A stretch of 64,000 nucleotides of DNA, taken from NCBI RefSeq assembly GCF_000208865.1, contig NC_018390.1, positions 2,404,790 to 2,468,789 on the forward strand, given 5' to 3'. Position numbers and translations under genes: made by a program. This stretch comes from Neospora caninum Liverpool. Taxonomy: Eukaryota; Apicomplexa; Conoidasida; Eucoccidiorida; Sarcocystidae. Each line of letters starts with the position of its first letter. Position 1 is the stretch's first letter. Of the stretch, positions 1 through 11,873 are shown in pieces. Below the pieces are notes generated by a model that did not search any database, was not told the DNA's origin, and saw only the letters and a list, made by a program, of their open reading frames with translations.

Positions 1-6
1 GCTTAC

Positions 7-2998
7 GTCTCGTGATCTCCCTGTCAAGCTCCTCCCTAAACCGTTCTTCGACTGCGCGGAAGCATTTTCTTCTCTGATTGAAGTCTGCTTTCTCAGTTGC
101 CTTCATCATCTGCTCTCTGACTAGATGAGCCGAGGACTCAAACAGCTGTAGCGCCGCACGCCGAAGCTCGGAGGCGACTACAGGGAAGGATCGCGAGTAC
201 CCTACATGGAAGGGCGGAGGCTGGAGGTTTAGAAGAGCATCGAACCTGGAAAGGTGAGACAAGGTTATATCAAATCAGACCTAACGCCATGGAACATAAA
301 CGACACATGCCCATCGAATGTGCCTTCAGCAAACAAAATAGACACAGAATCCTTGCGTGATCATCCGAGACGTTACACAAGTGCAGCAACTGAGAGGAGC
401 GGTACCTGTGGCCGATGTGGTAGCTCAGTACACACGGACACATGAAAAGGCAGCAAGAACCAGAGCTCCAAGTACGCTCTTTCACGGATCCGAGGCGACT
501 TCTGTTGCATGTGATAAATCGATGTAACAGATCCATAAGTGACGTCCTACTCTCTGCACTGCGACGTGCTGGTACTGTGAGAGACGCAGTGGGCGTTTGG
601 CACACGCCACAGCGAGACTGAGGTTATCGACTGAACGCCTACAACCGTGAAACTGAAACCAATTTCTCTGAACAATTCTAACCGTTAAACTCTGAGAATT
701 CCCTTGGCGTCCCTCCAAGCACACCTCCGTCGTGCCTCACCTATCTTTCGTTTGGTCTTTGATCCTTCTCAGTGCGTATTCGCAAACCACCTTCGAGGCC
801 GGCTCGGCGTCGCCACTGGCCATGGCCTGTCTAATGTCTCTCACAGCAGCCCACGTGGATCTCCGCGCCTCGATTGCCATCAGCCTGGTTTGCTGCCTGG
901 CCTCGGTCGATGGGAGGCTGTCCTCCGCTTCGACGCTGGAGTCCTCGCTACGAGAAGCCGAATCTTGGGAGCGTCTGCTGCTCTCTCCCAGCAATCTTTC
1001 ATACACGCCGGCAACCTGAGGAAGCGACTGAAGAGCGGAGAATGATGAAGATTCGTCCACATCCGAGGAACGAGAACTCGCATTTTCTTGCTTAAACAAC
1101 AAAACAATCCCCTCAACTGTACGCTGGAGACGTTGAGAAATTTGCAAGCTTTCGTCCCGTCGCTCGCGCGCCTGATCTGGACCGGCACCTCCACCAAGAT
1201 TCTGAGCAGGAGTCGGAGGCACAAAGACGACGTAGGCGGAATAAAGGGAATCAAGACCCGTGCCGGAATTCTCTTTCACCGCCGATCTCCTGTCTACCGC
1301 ATCTTCTTTCTGATTTCGTTCGATGCTGCTACGCTCCATCGTACCACGCGGCGGAATCTCGACGAAGCTTGCGGTGGAGCCTGAATCTCCTTCCAGATTT
1401 CGTTCTCCTTTGCGATTTTCAGACGGCGGGTGACCCCTATCTTCGTAGTCCCCTGCGCCTCTTTCGCCCGTCTCTCCACCTTTCTCGTCGTCCTGCGATG
1501 TCCCTGCTAACGCGCCCGGAGGGTCTAAGTTGCGACAGAGCCTTTCGAGGAGCAGTCTGACTGCGGTGGCTGTCGCTCTGCGTTGACCGCGAGATCGATC
1601 GTCCCTCTGACGCTCTTCTGCAGACAGCTTCGACCGCTGCCGCGAGGTTTTGCCCTGAAAGCAGCTGAGGCTGTCATCTTCAGGCCCTCTCCCGAGAGAT
1701 ACATCCTCGATGATATTCCCCGGGCCGAGCGCGATGACTGGAAGCGTCGGCGTTTCCGCCTGACTTTGTCCTGCGGAAACATCGGTGTAGTCGGTCACAA
1801 GAATAATGAGAGGCTTTCTCTTGGTCACGACGCGTTCTACCTCTGACTGGTCGCAATTCGAAGTCCTTGAGACACACCGACCTTCGTTAGACGACTCCCC
1901 ATTTCCTTGTGTAGCGTTTCCTCCGTCACTTTGACGATCGCCGCCCTCGCTCCGCGGCCTCCTTGCCGGTTCGCCAGAGGCGAGGGCGGCGGCTGCACGC
2001 GAGAAGTGGGCGGGCGCAACCTCCACAGGCGACGCAGTCGCGCCGTTTGCCAGCGTGGCGCACGAACTTGTGCGCCCGACGGCGATGCCCCGAGACAGGT
2101 GGAGTTGCTGCTCAATCGCAGCCGAGAGAAGAAGCAGTTGCGGTTCTTTCTGGCCGAGAAGAGAAATAGGTGCACTGAGGTGAGAATAGGGCATCGGCAA
2201 GACGACTGCGTCGCAGCAAGACGCTGCGGAGGCGGCGGCGGCGAGGAGGGATGACGAAGGCACGTACGACGGAGACGATTGAGAAGGAGAGGGAGCAGAG
2301 ACGCCCAAAGAGGAGGACGGCAGAGTGTGAACTGAAGAGGGAGACACGGTGTCGGCCCTGGCCTCTGGAGAAGACACGCTTACGATGAGAGTGCCGGACA
2401 GGGCAGAGACAGGTGCGGACAAACCACGTGACGACGAGCCAAAGAGAGAAGAAATGACAGAAGCGCCACACACATCCGACGGTAAGATCTCGGGCGGATC
2501 CCTAGGGAGTCCTTCATGGTGTCGCGAAGGCAAAACGGCAAGCACCATCGAGTTTCGCCTCGGCGACGCGCTGACCTGCTCCGTCAACGTTTCAGCGGCT
2601 CTCGGCGGCGCGTTTGCCTCGTCCGTACCTCGGCTTCTCGCTACCCGGTCGACATCTCCATTAAGCGGGAGTGCGCGAAAAAGACGAAGGTGATGGAGGG
2701 ACGGAGGAAAAGCGTGCAGCGCTAGAGAAGGCACGAGCTCTTGAAGGGGATGAAGAACCAGCAGGCTTGGGTCTGGCGTCCCTTGAGCGGAAGGGGCATT
2801 TCCCGCGAGCCGCACTGCGTCGGCATCTTGGCAGAAGAAAAGACAGACAAGGGCTGGCAGAGAGAGAAGCGCGGCGTGAAGCGTCAGAAAGCCGCCCGCG
2901 TGCTGCCTGAGGGCGGCGCGTTTCAAGTCGCACAGGTCCCCTGGCGCGCGGCGATTGGGCCACAGACGAGAGCAGATCTTTTTTGACGAAAAGTCCAT
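7..2998 (-). CDS. Unrecognised signal-anchored protein, 3' end beyond window
   Basis: Two exons are seen: 741-2998 (ATG at 2996-2998) and 7-245. The donor after exon 1 is AG|GTGAGG and the acceptor is TTTCCAG|G; the phases agree. Exon 2 ends at a GTAAGC donor at the window edge, so the gene continues to the left. The N-terminus is basic, followed by a hydrophobic stretch at residues 36-56, which suggests a signal peptide or signal anchor. The middle (about 130-290) is Ser/Pro/Ala-rich and residues about 350-600 are Ser/Glu/Arg-rich. Short ordered islands remain, such as LIILVTDYTD and AYVVFVPPTP. Exon 2 is helical and charged (RFREELDREITRR). The spacing of these islands loosely recalls dynamin-like GTPases of the GBP/atlastin group, but no P-loop is visible, so I assign no function. 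The exon pair is well supported; identity is unknown. Confidence 0.7.
246..740 (-). other. Intron of the leftmost gene
   Basis: This stretch separates the two exons of the minus-strand gene. It starts with GTGAGG and ends in TTTCCAG when read on the minus strand. Both strands contain many stop codons, and no other gene is apparent. Confidence 0.6.
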
Positions 2999-5033
2999 GG
3001 TTGCGGACGGCCGGTGACATAGGAACGCGACCAGATGTCGATCCGTATGGGAACGGGGAGAGACGAGAAGAATGGGCCGCCGTCAGCCTGGTGCTATGCG
3101 CGCGATATACACGGCCCGACAGACTGTGCGTTCAATCGCGTTGTTCTCCCGAGATGGGCATTTTGTATCTTTCGCCGCCTCCTGAAAATGTGAAAAGCGG
3201 CGCAGGAGTCGGGACCACGCCTAGGCTGTGAATTGCAGCCCGTTGAGCAGCGGATATCGACGACCAAGAAGCTGAGGCCCTGTGAGGAACTCTGGTGACT
3301 GTGAGGCACGCGACAGAGGCATACAAGTCGAGAAAAGGCAGGGAAATTCACGCATGCAGAGCGGCAAAATGGAGCCCCCGGCACCGACAAACAAAGACCA
3401 CAAGGAAAGGGATGTCACCGATGGAGAAGCAGCGACGAGACAGGCGTGGCAAGTTCAGGCGTCGCGTTTTTTGCGGCTTTTCCGCGAGGCGTCCACAGAT
3501 TTTGAACCAGGAAACACAGCGTGTGCTCGCGTATCTTGCTCTGAAAGGTGATAAGCTCGAGCCTCCGGATGAAGCCGTTGGAGTCGTAGACTCCACTGTA
3601 ATCCTCGGGAACGACGGGGAGACAAGGGGGGCCGCATGGAGCAAACCCCAAAAAGCCTGGGCCGCGCAGTGACTGCGAGCAGGACGAAGGGAGACGACGA
3701 TACGCGAAGAGCATGTGCAGCAACGGAAGGAAAAGAATGGACAAGACATGGAAGAAAACCTTTTGTGGAGACCCTTGGCGTGGTGGAGGATTCAAACAAC
3801 GCAGTGACAGGTTTTCCGACTGTATACATGGAAATGAGGGTTTCGACGAAAACGAAGATTCAGCAGTCTCTGGAGACAGTCAGTGGTCTACAGCTGGAGT
3901 GGCAACTGTCGAGTCAAAAGAGAGGATATTTGTCCGCGATGAAGAGACGAGTGGCGAAGAAGCCCTAGCATGAAAAAACAACGGTAGAGACAACTCAAGT
4001 TGACAGCAGAAAGGCAAGACAGCAACGGAGACACAGCCGGTGCGCGGACGGGAGTCGTTGCTTTTCTACGTTTGTCTTCCCTTCGCCGTCTCTCGGCACG
4101 CCGATGCCATGTTCCATCGAGGATTTGAACGGAAAAATCCAGGACTAGCGTCTCCCTTTCTCTCCTGAGATCATTCTGAACGACGTGTCGAGCGATGCTT
4201 CCTGATCAACGGTTTTTTTTTCGCAGATTTTCTCAACCACTCGCCGAAAGGTGTGTGGCCGAAACAGCACAGGCGGCAACGCGCACGCCGTCCTGGCGCC
4301 GACTGCATGCGCAAAGTCTCGCTGTCGATACCCTTCGCGAACCAGGAACAACAACTTCGCCTTTCCAGCGCGCTCTCTGGAGTCCACACCGTTCGATCGA
4401 AGTAACTGTATATCTTCTTCTCTTTCCCGTCTGACTCGAAAGGGTTCGAGTTCGCTGTTGTGCTGGCACCTGCTGGACAAAACTTCTGACAAGGTATCCT
4501 TCCTTTCCCAGCAGGGGTCAGCGCATGCCATCAGCAGATCCGAGGGTCCTTCCACTGTGAACTTTATTTGGTCGGGCCGTACTCTTCGCCGGTGTTCACT
4601 TCCGTTCGCCTTCTTTCGAAGAGGTGGGTTTACTTCTGCATTTCCCAGCATGTGTAGGTTGGTTACAGGGGGTTGCCGAAGGTGAGTCGTCGGCCGGAGC
4701 CTTCCTTCTCCACGACACTCGGTCCTGTCTCTGCTTCACGCTCCTTCTTGCCTGAGCATTCGACATCGTTTTCCTCGCCCACGGAGCAATTGCTTCTGGT
4801 CAGAAAGCTGAACATCTTCTTTCGAACGTCGAAGTCTCGCGCCGGATGCGCCGAAACTGGCGTCAGAGTCTCTAAATACGTGGCCGACTCCGGTTTCACT
4901 GCTTTATCTGCTCGCCGCCTCTTCCTCTAACTTTTGGATTTTGCCGCGTTTGCCTGAGACCCGCACTGTCTGGTCTTGATTGACGCGCAGGAAATCCTAA
5001 GGATTCCTCCCTTGGTAAAGACCGCTTCTCGCC
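2999..5033. promoter_or_regulatory. Divergent intergenic region (5' UTRs and promoters)
   Basis: The region separates two start codons that point away from each other: 2998 on minus and 5034 on plus. Only short unsupported frames are found on either strand. AGAGACG occurs at 3059-3065 and its reverse complement CGTCTCT at 4087-4093; (A/T)GAGACG is a promoter motif reported for Toxoplasma. With about 2 kb searched, one chance hit would not be surprising, so the motif calls are weak. Long pyrimidine-rich runs precede the plus-strand gene. Confidence 0.4.
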
Positions 5034-8000
5034 ATGGCCAATGCTTCGCGGATTCTGCTTTGCGGAGATGTCGGCGGCTCTTTCGCGCTGCTGGGAAAGT
5101 TCCTGAAACGAATCCAAGATCGTCAGGGTCCATTCGCGGCCATCGTATGCTGTGGAGCCTTTTTCGGTCAGCCGGATGATAACCGAAACGATGCGCATGA
5201 TGCCGGCGACGAATGCGGCTCGTCCTCTATCAAGAAAGAGCGTGAGGAAGGCGACGTCACAGAGGAAGCCGGCCGTCTCCTCTCTCTTCTCAGACAGCGT
5301 TACGGTCAACAGATGAAGGCACTTGCGAGTTTATCTGGATCCTTGCCTTTTCCGCTCTTCTTCATCGACGAAGAGGTTGCATGCTTAGCTGCGCAGGTGG
5401 CTACGAGCACGGGCCCAGCACCGGTGTGCCAGGAAGGAGACTCTCATACCGAGAACGGCCTCGGCGAGAGTGGGATTTTGAAGGACCACCAAGACGCGCC
5501 TTCTAGTCGCGACGTTGACGAGGCAACTGGATCGATCGAGGCTGAATCCGGCTCGCCACGGAGGTGCGAGAAACCCTCCAGCTCCACAGGGACTCTGGTG
5601 GCAGATCTCTCTGTGGATGCCTCAGGTGCACTCACGCCTGTACAGCTTTTTCGGAACGTCTACTGGCTGGGAGCAGCAGGCTTTGCCCGTGTTGCGGGGC
5701 TGAACGTCGCCTTCTTTGGGATGCCCGAGAGCGACGCGAATAAAGGCCACAAAGGAGAAATGGACGAAAAAGAGGGGAAAACGGGAGGCGATGACAACGA
5801 GGCCAAGACGAGATGGCGAAATGGTGCGGATAGTCCCTCCCTCGCAGACCCTACGAGCGTCAAGCGTCGCCGCCTAGATGAGGAGAAAGCAGAAGCTGTA
5901 GGAGGGGGGCCATCCGTCCCGACATCCGATGATATGTGTCAATCTCACCCCTCTTCGTTATCTGCCTCTGGCTGTGTTCCATTCTTGCGCCCGTCGTCCT
6001 CTTCCTCGCCTCCTTGTACTTCTTCCGCAAACGCTCTGAGGCAGATGATCGATGTGGGAGAAAGTCCCGCATGGCGGGGCCGAATTGATCTCCTGCTCAG
6101 CTCTCGATGGCCGGAGGGCATTTGGCGTGGTTTGTGTTTGCCGGGCGAACAAAATGAGAAAGAGGAGGAATTCAACCAGCTCTTGGCAAAGGCACAAGTG
6201 GCCTTAGGCGATTTGGAGGCAAGAAACAGGTAGGTGGAAAAGATGCTGCGTCCTCGAAAATGGATCCCGCCTGACTCTGTTGTGACCGGTAAAAAACGCG
6301 TTTTCGGTCTGCCATGCCTGAGCACTTGCTCAACGCGTTCCATTTATTTGTGCGCCTCTGGCTTTTATTGGCATACGCGGGACTCGTTACTCTATCTTGC
6401 GTGAGCGTAGGAAAGTCGCGCGGGCGTTTCGGCGTATGCGGTGTCCCAGCGTCCGTTCCGTGTAATTGTGTGTCCTTCGCGTTCCCGTCTCCCGTTTAAA
6501 CGCCGGTGCTTTGTCCCCGGAGACATGAAGGGAACGCTTTCGCCCACAGTCTCTGCCGAAGGCCGCCTGAAGCGACAGCCGTTCTCGGGCATCCGTGCTT
6601 CGGCCTCTCTAGCGCGCTGTGTTAGCGTCTGGTGGGCTCGCCGTTCTCCTAGACAGATCTGACATGACGGATCCCTTCGGTAAGGTTGTCCGCGTTTCTC
6701 TTCCCTTTGTCGGATCCGCATGCCTCAGCGGCTCTACGCCTGCCCAGCTTGCAGCCTTCCTAGAACCCCGATATGTCATCGCCGCTTCGGCAGGTCTCTT
6801 TTACCCCCGACCGGCATTTCGCGGCGTACGCTTTGGTAAGCCAGGACCGCCATCGTTTGGGTGAGCTTTCACAAGCCTGTCTGCACACCCGTACTGTAGA
6901 ATGCCGAGCTGACACGGGTACCTGTGGCTGGGACGACTGGCGACTGTCCGACCAATTCGGCCAGTCGCATGCGGGAGGAGCGACTTCGTTTGAGAGGCTA
7001 CGAGGCCGTTTTCACCTTTGCAGCCCATCCCTGAGTCGTTCCAGAGTCGCCGGTCAGACGCCGCTGCTGCCGGCCTTCCCTTATCTGCTGCTCTGCATTG
7101 CGCGCTTCGACTCTTCTTCCATGGCTTTCCTTCTCTTAGGTTACACCATGAAATTCATAGCGCTAGGGACCCTAGGGAGCAAGGAACCGGAGAGGAAGCC
7201 AATCCATGCACTTCAGCTGACGCCCTTGGATGAGATCCGAGCCGCCCTCTTCCCTGCGTTAGCTCGAGCCGATGCCTCAGCGGATTCCGCCAACACAGAG
7301 AAGACCGGCGACTCTCCGTCTCTTACTGCCGATGAGGCTGAGACAACCCTCTTTGCTCTTCCGCCGGATGCTACCTGCAATCCTATCTCTTCACTTCTTC
7401 CTCCCGATCGTAAACTTTGTGGGGGTTCGGGCGACGCTGTTGATGTGCTAGAAAGAATGAGTTCCGCCACTTTGCGCCGGGAACTCTTGCGAAGCGCTCA
7501 GTGTTTGGACGATGATTCAGCAAATCCACCCGCAACGTCATTTCCGCAGCCGAACCACGGCCGACCCTTTGGGCCACGCAGGAACCCCGAACAGAAGGTT
7601 CAGGGGCCTCCTCGTCGGTGCTGCGTGGTGTGCGTGAGCAACCTGACATACGATGTAGACGACCAATCTCTAGAAAGAGTTATGGGAGCCTTTGGAGAGG
7701 TCAAGTTCATCTATGCCCCCCGAAACCCCGAGAATAAATCCCAGGGGACTGGAAAAGCGTAAGCCACATTCCATGAGAAAGATGAATACCCGTCTCCCTC
7801 GCTCTTGGATGTGGCCACACACTTTGATAGATCACACGGATGCATGGGGTGTGCCTTCGTAGTCCCGCCGTCGCCCTCTCGTACACAGGGTGGACAGATC
7901 GCGTTTGATATCTACAGGCAATTAGAAACAGTTCAGTATCTGCTCATACAGACATACACATGGACTCAGCGGCTTAGAGCCATGCACGCATATTATGAAA

Positions 8001-10399
8001 ATGGTCAAACCGTACTTGTATCATTACTGCGGGTTGAGCCTCCAGTCTGAGAAAGTCCTCGAACAAGCACACCACAGTTCCACTACGTTGTCAAACAAAC
8101 AGGGGTGTTTTTCGGTGAGGCATGCCCTCGCGCTCTGCAGGAGGAATGTAACGTCCCTTTGCTGTCATCGTGCTGCGGGTCCGTCATAAGGCTTCGTGCG
8201 TGCAAAGCTTTAAACTGCGGTCTTCGCCTTCCAGTTCACGTTTTCTCCAGTGTCGGTTCTTGCGTTTCCCGTCCACAGGTTTGTCGTTTATTTTGCTCCA
8301 GAGGGCGCCGAAAAAGCAGTCGAGGCGTCCGGTCAGCTGGAAGCGGGCCGCCGAGTCCTGCGTGTTGCCATGTGGCGAGAAAAGATTCCTTTCGCTCACA
8401 AGATCCGAGAGGACGGCGTTCCTCCGCCACCAAAGCCGGGGTCGTCAATCGTGACGAAGCCTCATGCGGATTGTTGGTTTTGTTTGGCAAATCCCAAAGT
8501 CGAGAAACACCTTGTGGCTAGTGTAGGAGACACTTGTTATGTTGCAGCGCCTAAGGGTGGTGTCCATGCTTTGCATGCGCTGATTATCCCGATCACTCAT
8601 TTTCCGTCGGTTGCATTTGCAACGGAAGAAGTTCGCGCGGAAATTGGGCGCTATGTTCAGGCCTATAGGAGAGCTTTACGCCAAAAAGTAAGATCCCTCT
8701 CATTGGTCCAGACCCCGTTGGGCAGTTCTGATATGCGTCGTGAAGGTCGGGCAGCGCGCTGAGAATGGGTATGCTTACCTTCGAGCGGCATGTTCATCCC
8801 ACTATAAGATTTCGCCGCCCGTCCTATTCCGCATGGGGTTTTACGTGGCGTGGCGATCCAGGACTGTATACCTCAAATCGAATAAACAGAGACACTACCG
8901 TATCTAGGATACTGAATATGACTCTAGGAAAACACGCCGTTGGCCGATAGGTTTACATAAGGCACCACTAGAGTGGGAGATACGATGATTCAAGCGGAAA
9001 TCGAAGCTTTCCGTTCCAATTAAAGCAACCGGTTTCAGCGTCATTTGTTTTCCACAAGAATTGCGTAGTGGTTGTCACCTTTTAAAGGTTTTAAGCGTAT
9101 GTTAGAATGTCTTTCTTTCACAGAAACGAACAGTGTCTCGTATTAGCGATGTGACCGATCAATTCTGTTCTTTCCTGTAATGCCGATACACGTGGGGCAG
9201 TGTTAATATGTAGAGGTGCGGGGGCTGCAATCCAACCACTACAGAAACGAACAGGTGTGTGTATTCTGAATCGCCTTGTGCGCCTTTGTGGACTGTGTGT
9301 AGGAAAACCTCGACTGCATCGTATATGAGAGATATGTGCCTATGAGGACAACGAAGGCGATGCACACCCAAATTCAGTGCATCCCGTGCTCGCGTGCGGA
9401 AGGCCTTCGAGCTGTTGAATTTTTTAAGGTAAGAGAGACGTCTTGCTGCAAGCCAGAATGGCGTTGATGGAGGAAAAGCAAGATAACTGTTCTGTGAAGT
9501 CAAATATGTAAATAGAGCGGTGAGCAGGGCGATACACGCAGCGGAAGATAGGATTGCTGATGATGCTGTCCGGAAGCCCGTAGTTGTCGGATCTTTAGTA
9601 GTAGGTGCTTGCCATAGACATAAATAAGCAACTGGAGTGTTGTGCTCTCTTCACATGGCAAGCGCTTCTTTGGAAACTGGGCTCTCGTAAAGCATCGTAC
9701 GGTTTCTGCCTTGTGAGCACTGCTTGTTTTACGTGGTGCTGAAACCAGGCTGCAACATGTCGGTGCACCTGCGATCAGCAGATTGTTTTTTTCTCCGATG
9801 AGGTTGTCTCCGGCGTACTGCTGTCGTTCGACGTCCCAGCAAGTCACTACTGCATCCCTTTTTGCTAGCATCCATTCGGTTACGGAATTTGTGGCGGCGT
9901 TTTGTAATTTGTGCTCGCGTGCTGGCTTTGCTTCGAGTATGCACCACGGAAAGGTGTCTGACGGGGGTTGTCGTTTTGTTTTCCTCTTGTCCCCTGGCGT
10001 CTTCAGAAAAGAGCCCACAAAGCTGGACTTTCTTTTGAATCTCTCCCATCTGAGCGGAATGCATTGGCCTTCTCGGATCTTGCCTCGCGGGCGCCAGGCA
10101 CAGAGATCGCGTACTTCTATATCGAGTTGCCTGGTCTCTCAACTGCAAGCGGACAGCTCGTCGAGCGTTTCCTGTATGTACAGCAATCCTCTAGAAACGG
10201 AGGGGCTGCTGCTGGCTCAGGGTCGAAGACAGGCGGCGGTGGCAGGGGCTTTAGGCTGCCAATGAACTTTGGCCGGGAATTTATAGCAGAACTCATTGAA
10301 CGCCCGGAATTGGCAGACTGGCAAAATTGTATTGTCGAACCGGAGGAGGAGCGGGCGAGAGCCGCTGAGTTGAGTAGGCTGATTAACGGCGCGCTGTAG
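5034..10399 (+). CDS. CWF19L1: CWF19-like protein 1 (CwfJ family) with an inserted RRM
   Basis: Exons: 5034-6229, 6657-6835, 7140-7758, 8279-8687, 9303-9428, 10007-10399; all phases agree, giving 973 residues. The N-terminal metallophosphatase-like domain starts with LLCGDVGGSF and FAAIVCCGAFFG. Exons 2-3 carry EPRYVIAASAGLFY and MKFIALGTLG, matching the conserved middle of CWF19L1. Residues about 618-698 form an RRM (RNP2-like VVCVSNL, RNP1-like GKAFVVYF). The CwfJ N-terminal HIT-like domain starts at CWFCLANPKVEKHL (about 730) and has HALHALIIPITH. The short fifth exon supplies CIVYERY and HTQIQCIP. The CwfJ C-terminal domain ends with LPMNFGREFIA and a DW motif. CwfJ/Drn1 proteins act with the spliceosome and the lariat-debranching enzyme in the nucleus. 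Low-complexity acidic inserts lie at residues about 240-330. The ATG was chosen as the first in frame, directly before the conserved domain. Confidence 0.93.
7619..8381 (+). other. RRM domain region inside the CWF19L1 homologue
   Basis: The RRM is split by the third intron (7759-8278). The first half holds beta1 (VVCVSNL, RNP2-like), helix 1 (DQSLERVMGAFG) and beta2 (EVKFIYAP). The second half starts exactly at RNP1 (AFVVYF) and has helix 2 (GAEKAVEASG) and beta4 (RRVLRVAMW). The aromatic residues of RNP1 needed for RNA stacking are present. Animal CWF19L1 has only a linker here, and some plant members have a CCCH zinc finger (from memory). Confidence 0.8.
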
Positions 10400-11873
10400 T
10401 GAGGCAAAACAAACACTCAGATTCGTCTTCTGTTGCGGGGACAGGAGATACAGACGAGAAGCAAGAAGGCGACAGCCTTCGGCTTGCTGAGCATGTCGTG
10501 TTTTCCTGTGTTCTGAAAGTCAACTGGAACACGATGGGCGGGAGTAGTATACTCCATGTGGCCAATTATCTGAATCTGAGGGCTGTAACTCGTCGAAGAG
10601 CGTTTATGACATGCTGGAGTATCGTCAACCAGAATTGCCTGTGACGTGGTACACTTTCGGATCGAGGAAGGGCCAAACATAGAGAGACGTTGTCGATCGT
10701 ACAGTCGTGAAATCTGTGGGTGTGCAAGAGACCAAATCTAATCGATCTGACAAGAGCGGCTTGGACGTTTCCACCCCGCAGCATTCGCCGCCCGAAAACG
10801 TGTGCGTGACACGAGTGTAATCCTTAGCAAGCGGGTAGTGTCCCGATGTCATTCACACTCAGCGCACCTCTCATGAGCTTACACAGCAATTATTCCTTCA
10901 GCCTATGCATCTGTTCCAGTCAGTCTCCCGAACATAACCACGAGTCGTGACGACGAAAATCCCAAACGGATGACTTCCGATAATCTATTTCCACGCACAG
11001 TACAGCATTACAACGGCTGCTCTTATGTTTGGATCCCAGTACCGCTGCTAGCTGCCGTGTCGACAAGGAACTGGCCATGGAAGAGGCGCGGTATAGTCGC
11101 CGGGACTTCATTTAGAGTCACAGAGGCGAGCCCCGTGCATCCGCCTTTCTCGTGCTACGACGAGCGGTTTCCATTACCATACGCAACAGAAGTGGGAATC
11201 CACGACTTTTTGACAATCTATCCCTTAACGTACTCTGTCCTCTACCCATTGGATTCCAGCTCCCTGCAAATCTCGTGTCGCCCATAGCACTAGAAGTTGA
11301 TCATGTATCGCGTGAGAGACGCGTATCTATACTGCGCAGACTGCGGTGATTTCCCAGTCAGAATGTAGGGTGAAACGCTGCGGAGTCTACATGTCCGGTT
11401 AAAACGCGTGTTCAGCTGGGCGCTCTCTCCCGGTGTACCTGTCCACAGGATGCTGTCTCAGGTGTTGATTCTCTGACCGCATTCTCCCTGCTCTGGACGT
11501 AACGCTGTCGAGAGTGTTCTCGCGATACATCTTCCTAGGTGGAAGATTAGTTGGGTTCGTTGCTATTGGCGCACATGGGACGTCGACGTTGTGTCATCAG
11601 CTCTCTTGCCTGTACTGTGACAGCTCTCTGAGTGTCCTAGATTGGTGCGCTGAAGCAGATATCGGGGTTCTGTCGAAAAAAGAACTGCTGAGATTTCTGA
11701 CGACACCGATGGCGTTTTGGGGTCCTACGGTGCTGATAACACGGTAGGAGGTCGTTTACTGCTTAGAAAACAAACCTTGATTAGAGAGGGAAGCAATGAT
11801 GACTCCGCTGCTCCGTTGACTTTTCCCGTCCGAATCTAGCCACCAACCATTCTGAGGAAAGGGAAAATGTCCC
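10400..11873. other. Convergent intergenic region
   Basis: The stretch lies between the stop codon of the plus-strand CWF19L1 homologue and the stop codon of the minus-strand coiled-coil gene. It presumably holds both 3' UTRs. No frame has consistent splice sites, conserved motifs or a tRNA-like structure. Confidence 0.5.

Noticed and set aside
4436..4455. GGGTTCGAG, possible tRNA T-arm
   Set aside because: No complementary stem and no tRNA-like upstream sequence; chance match in the divergent intergenic region.
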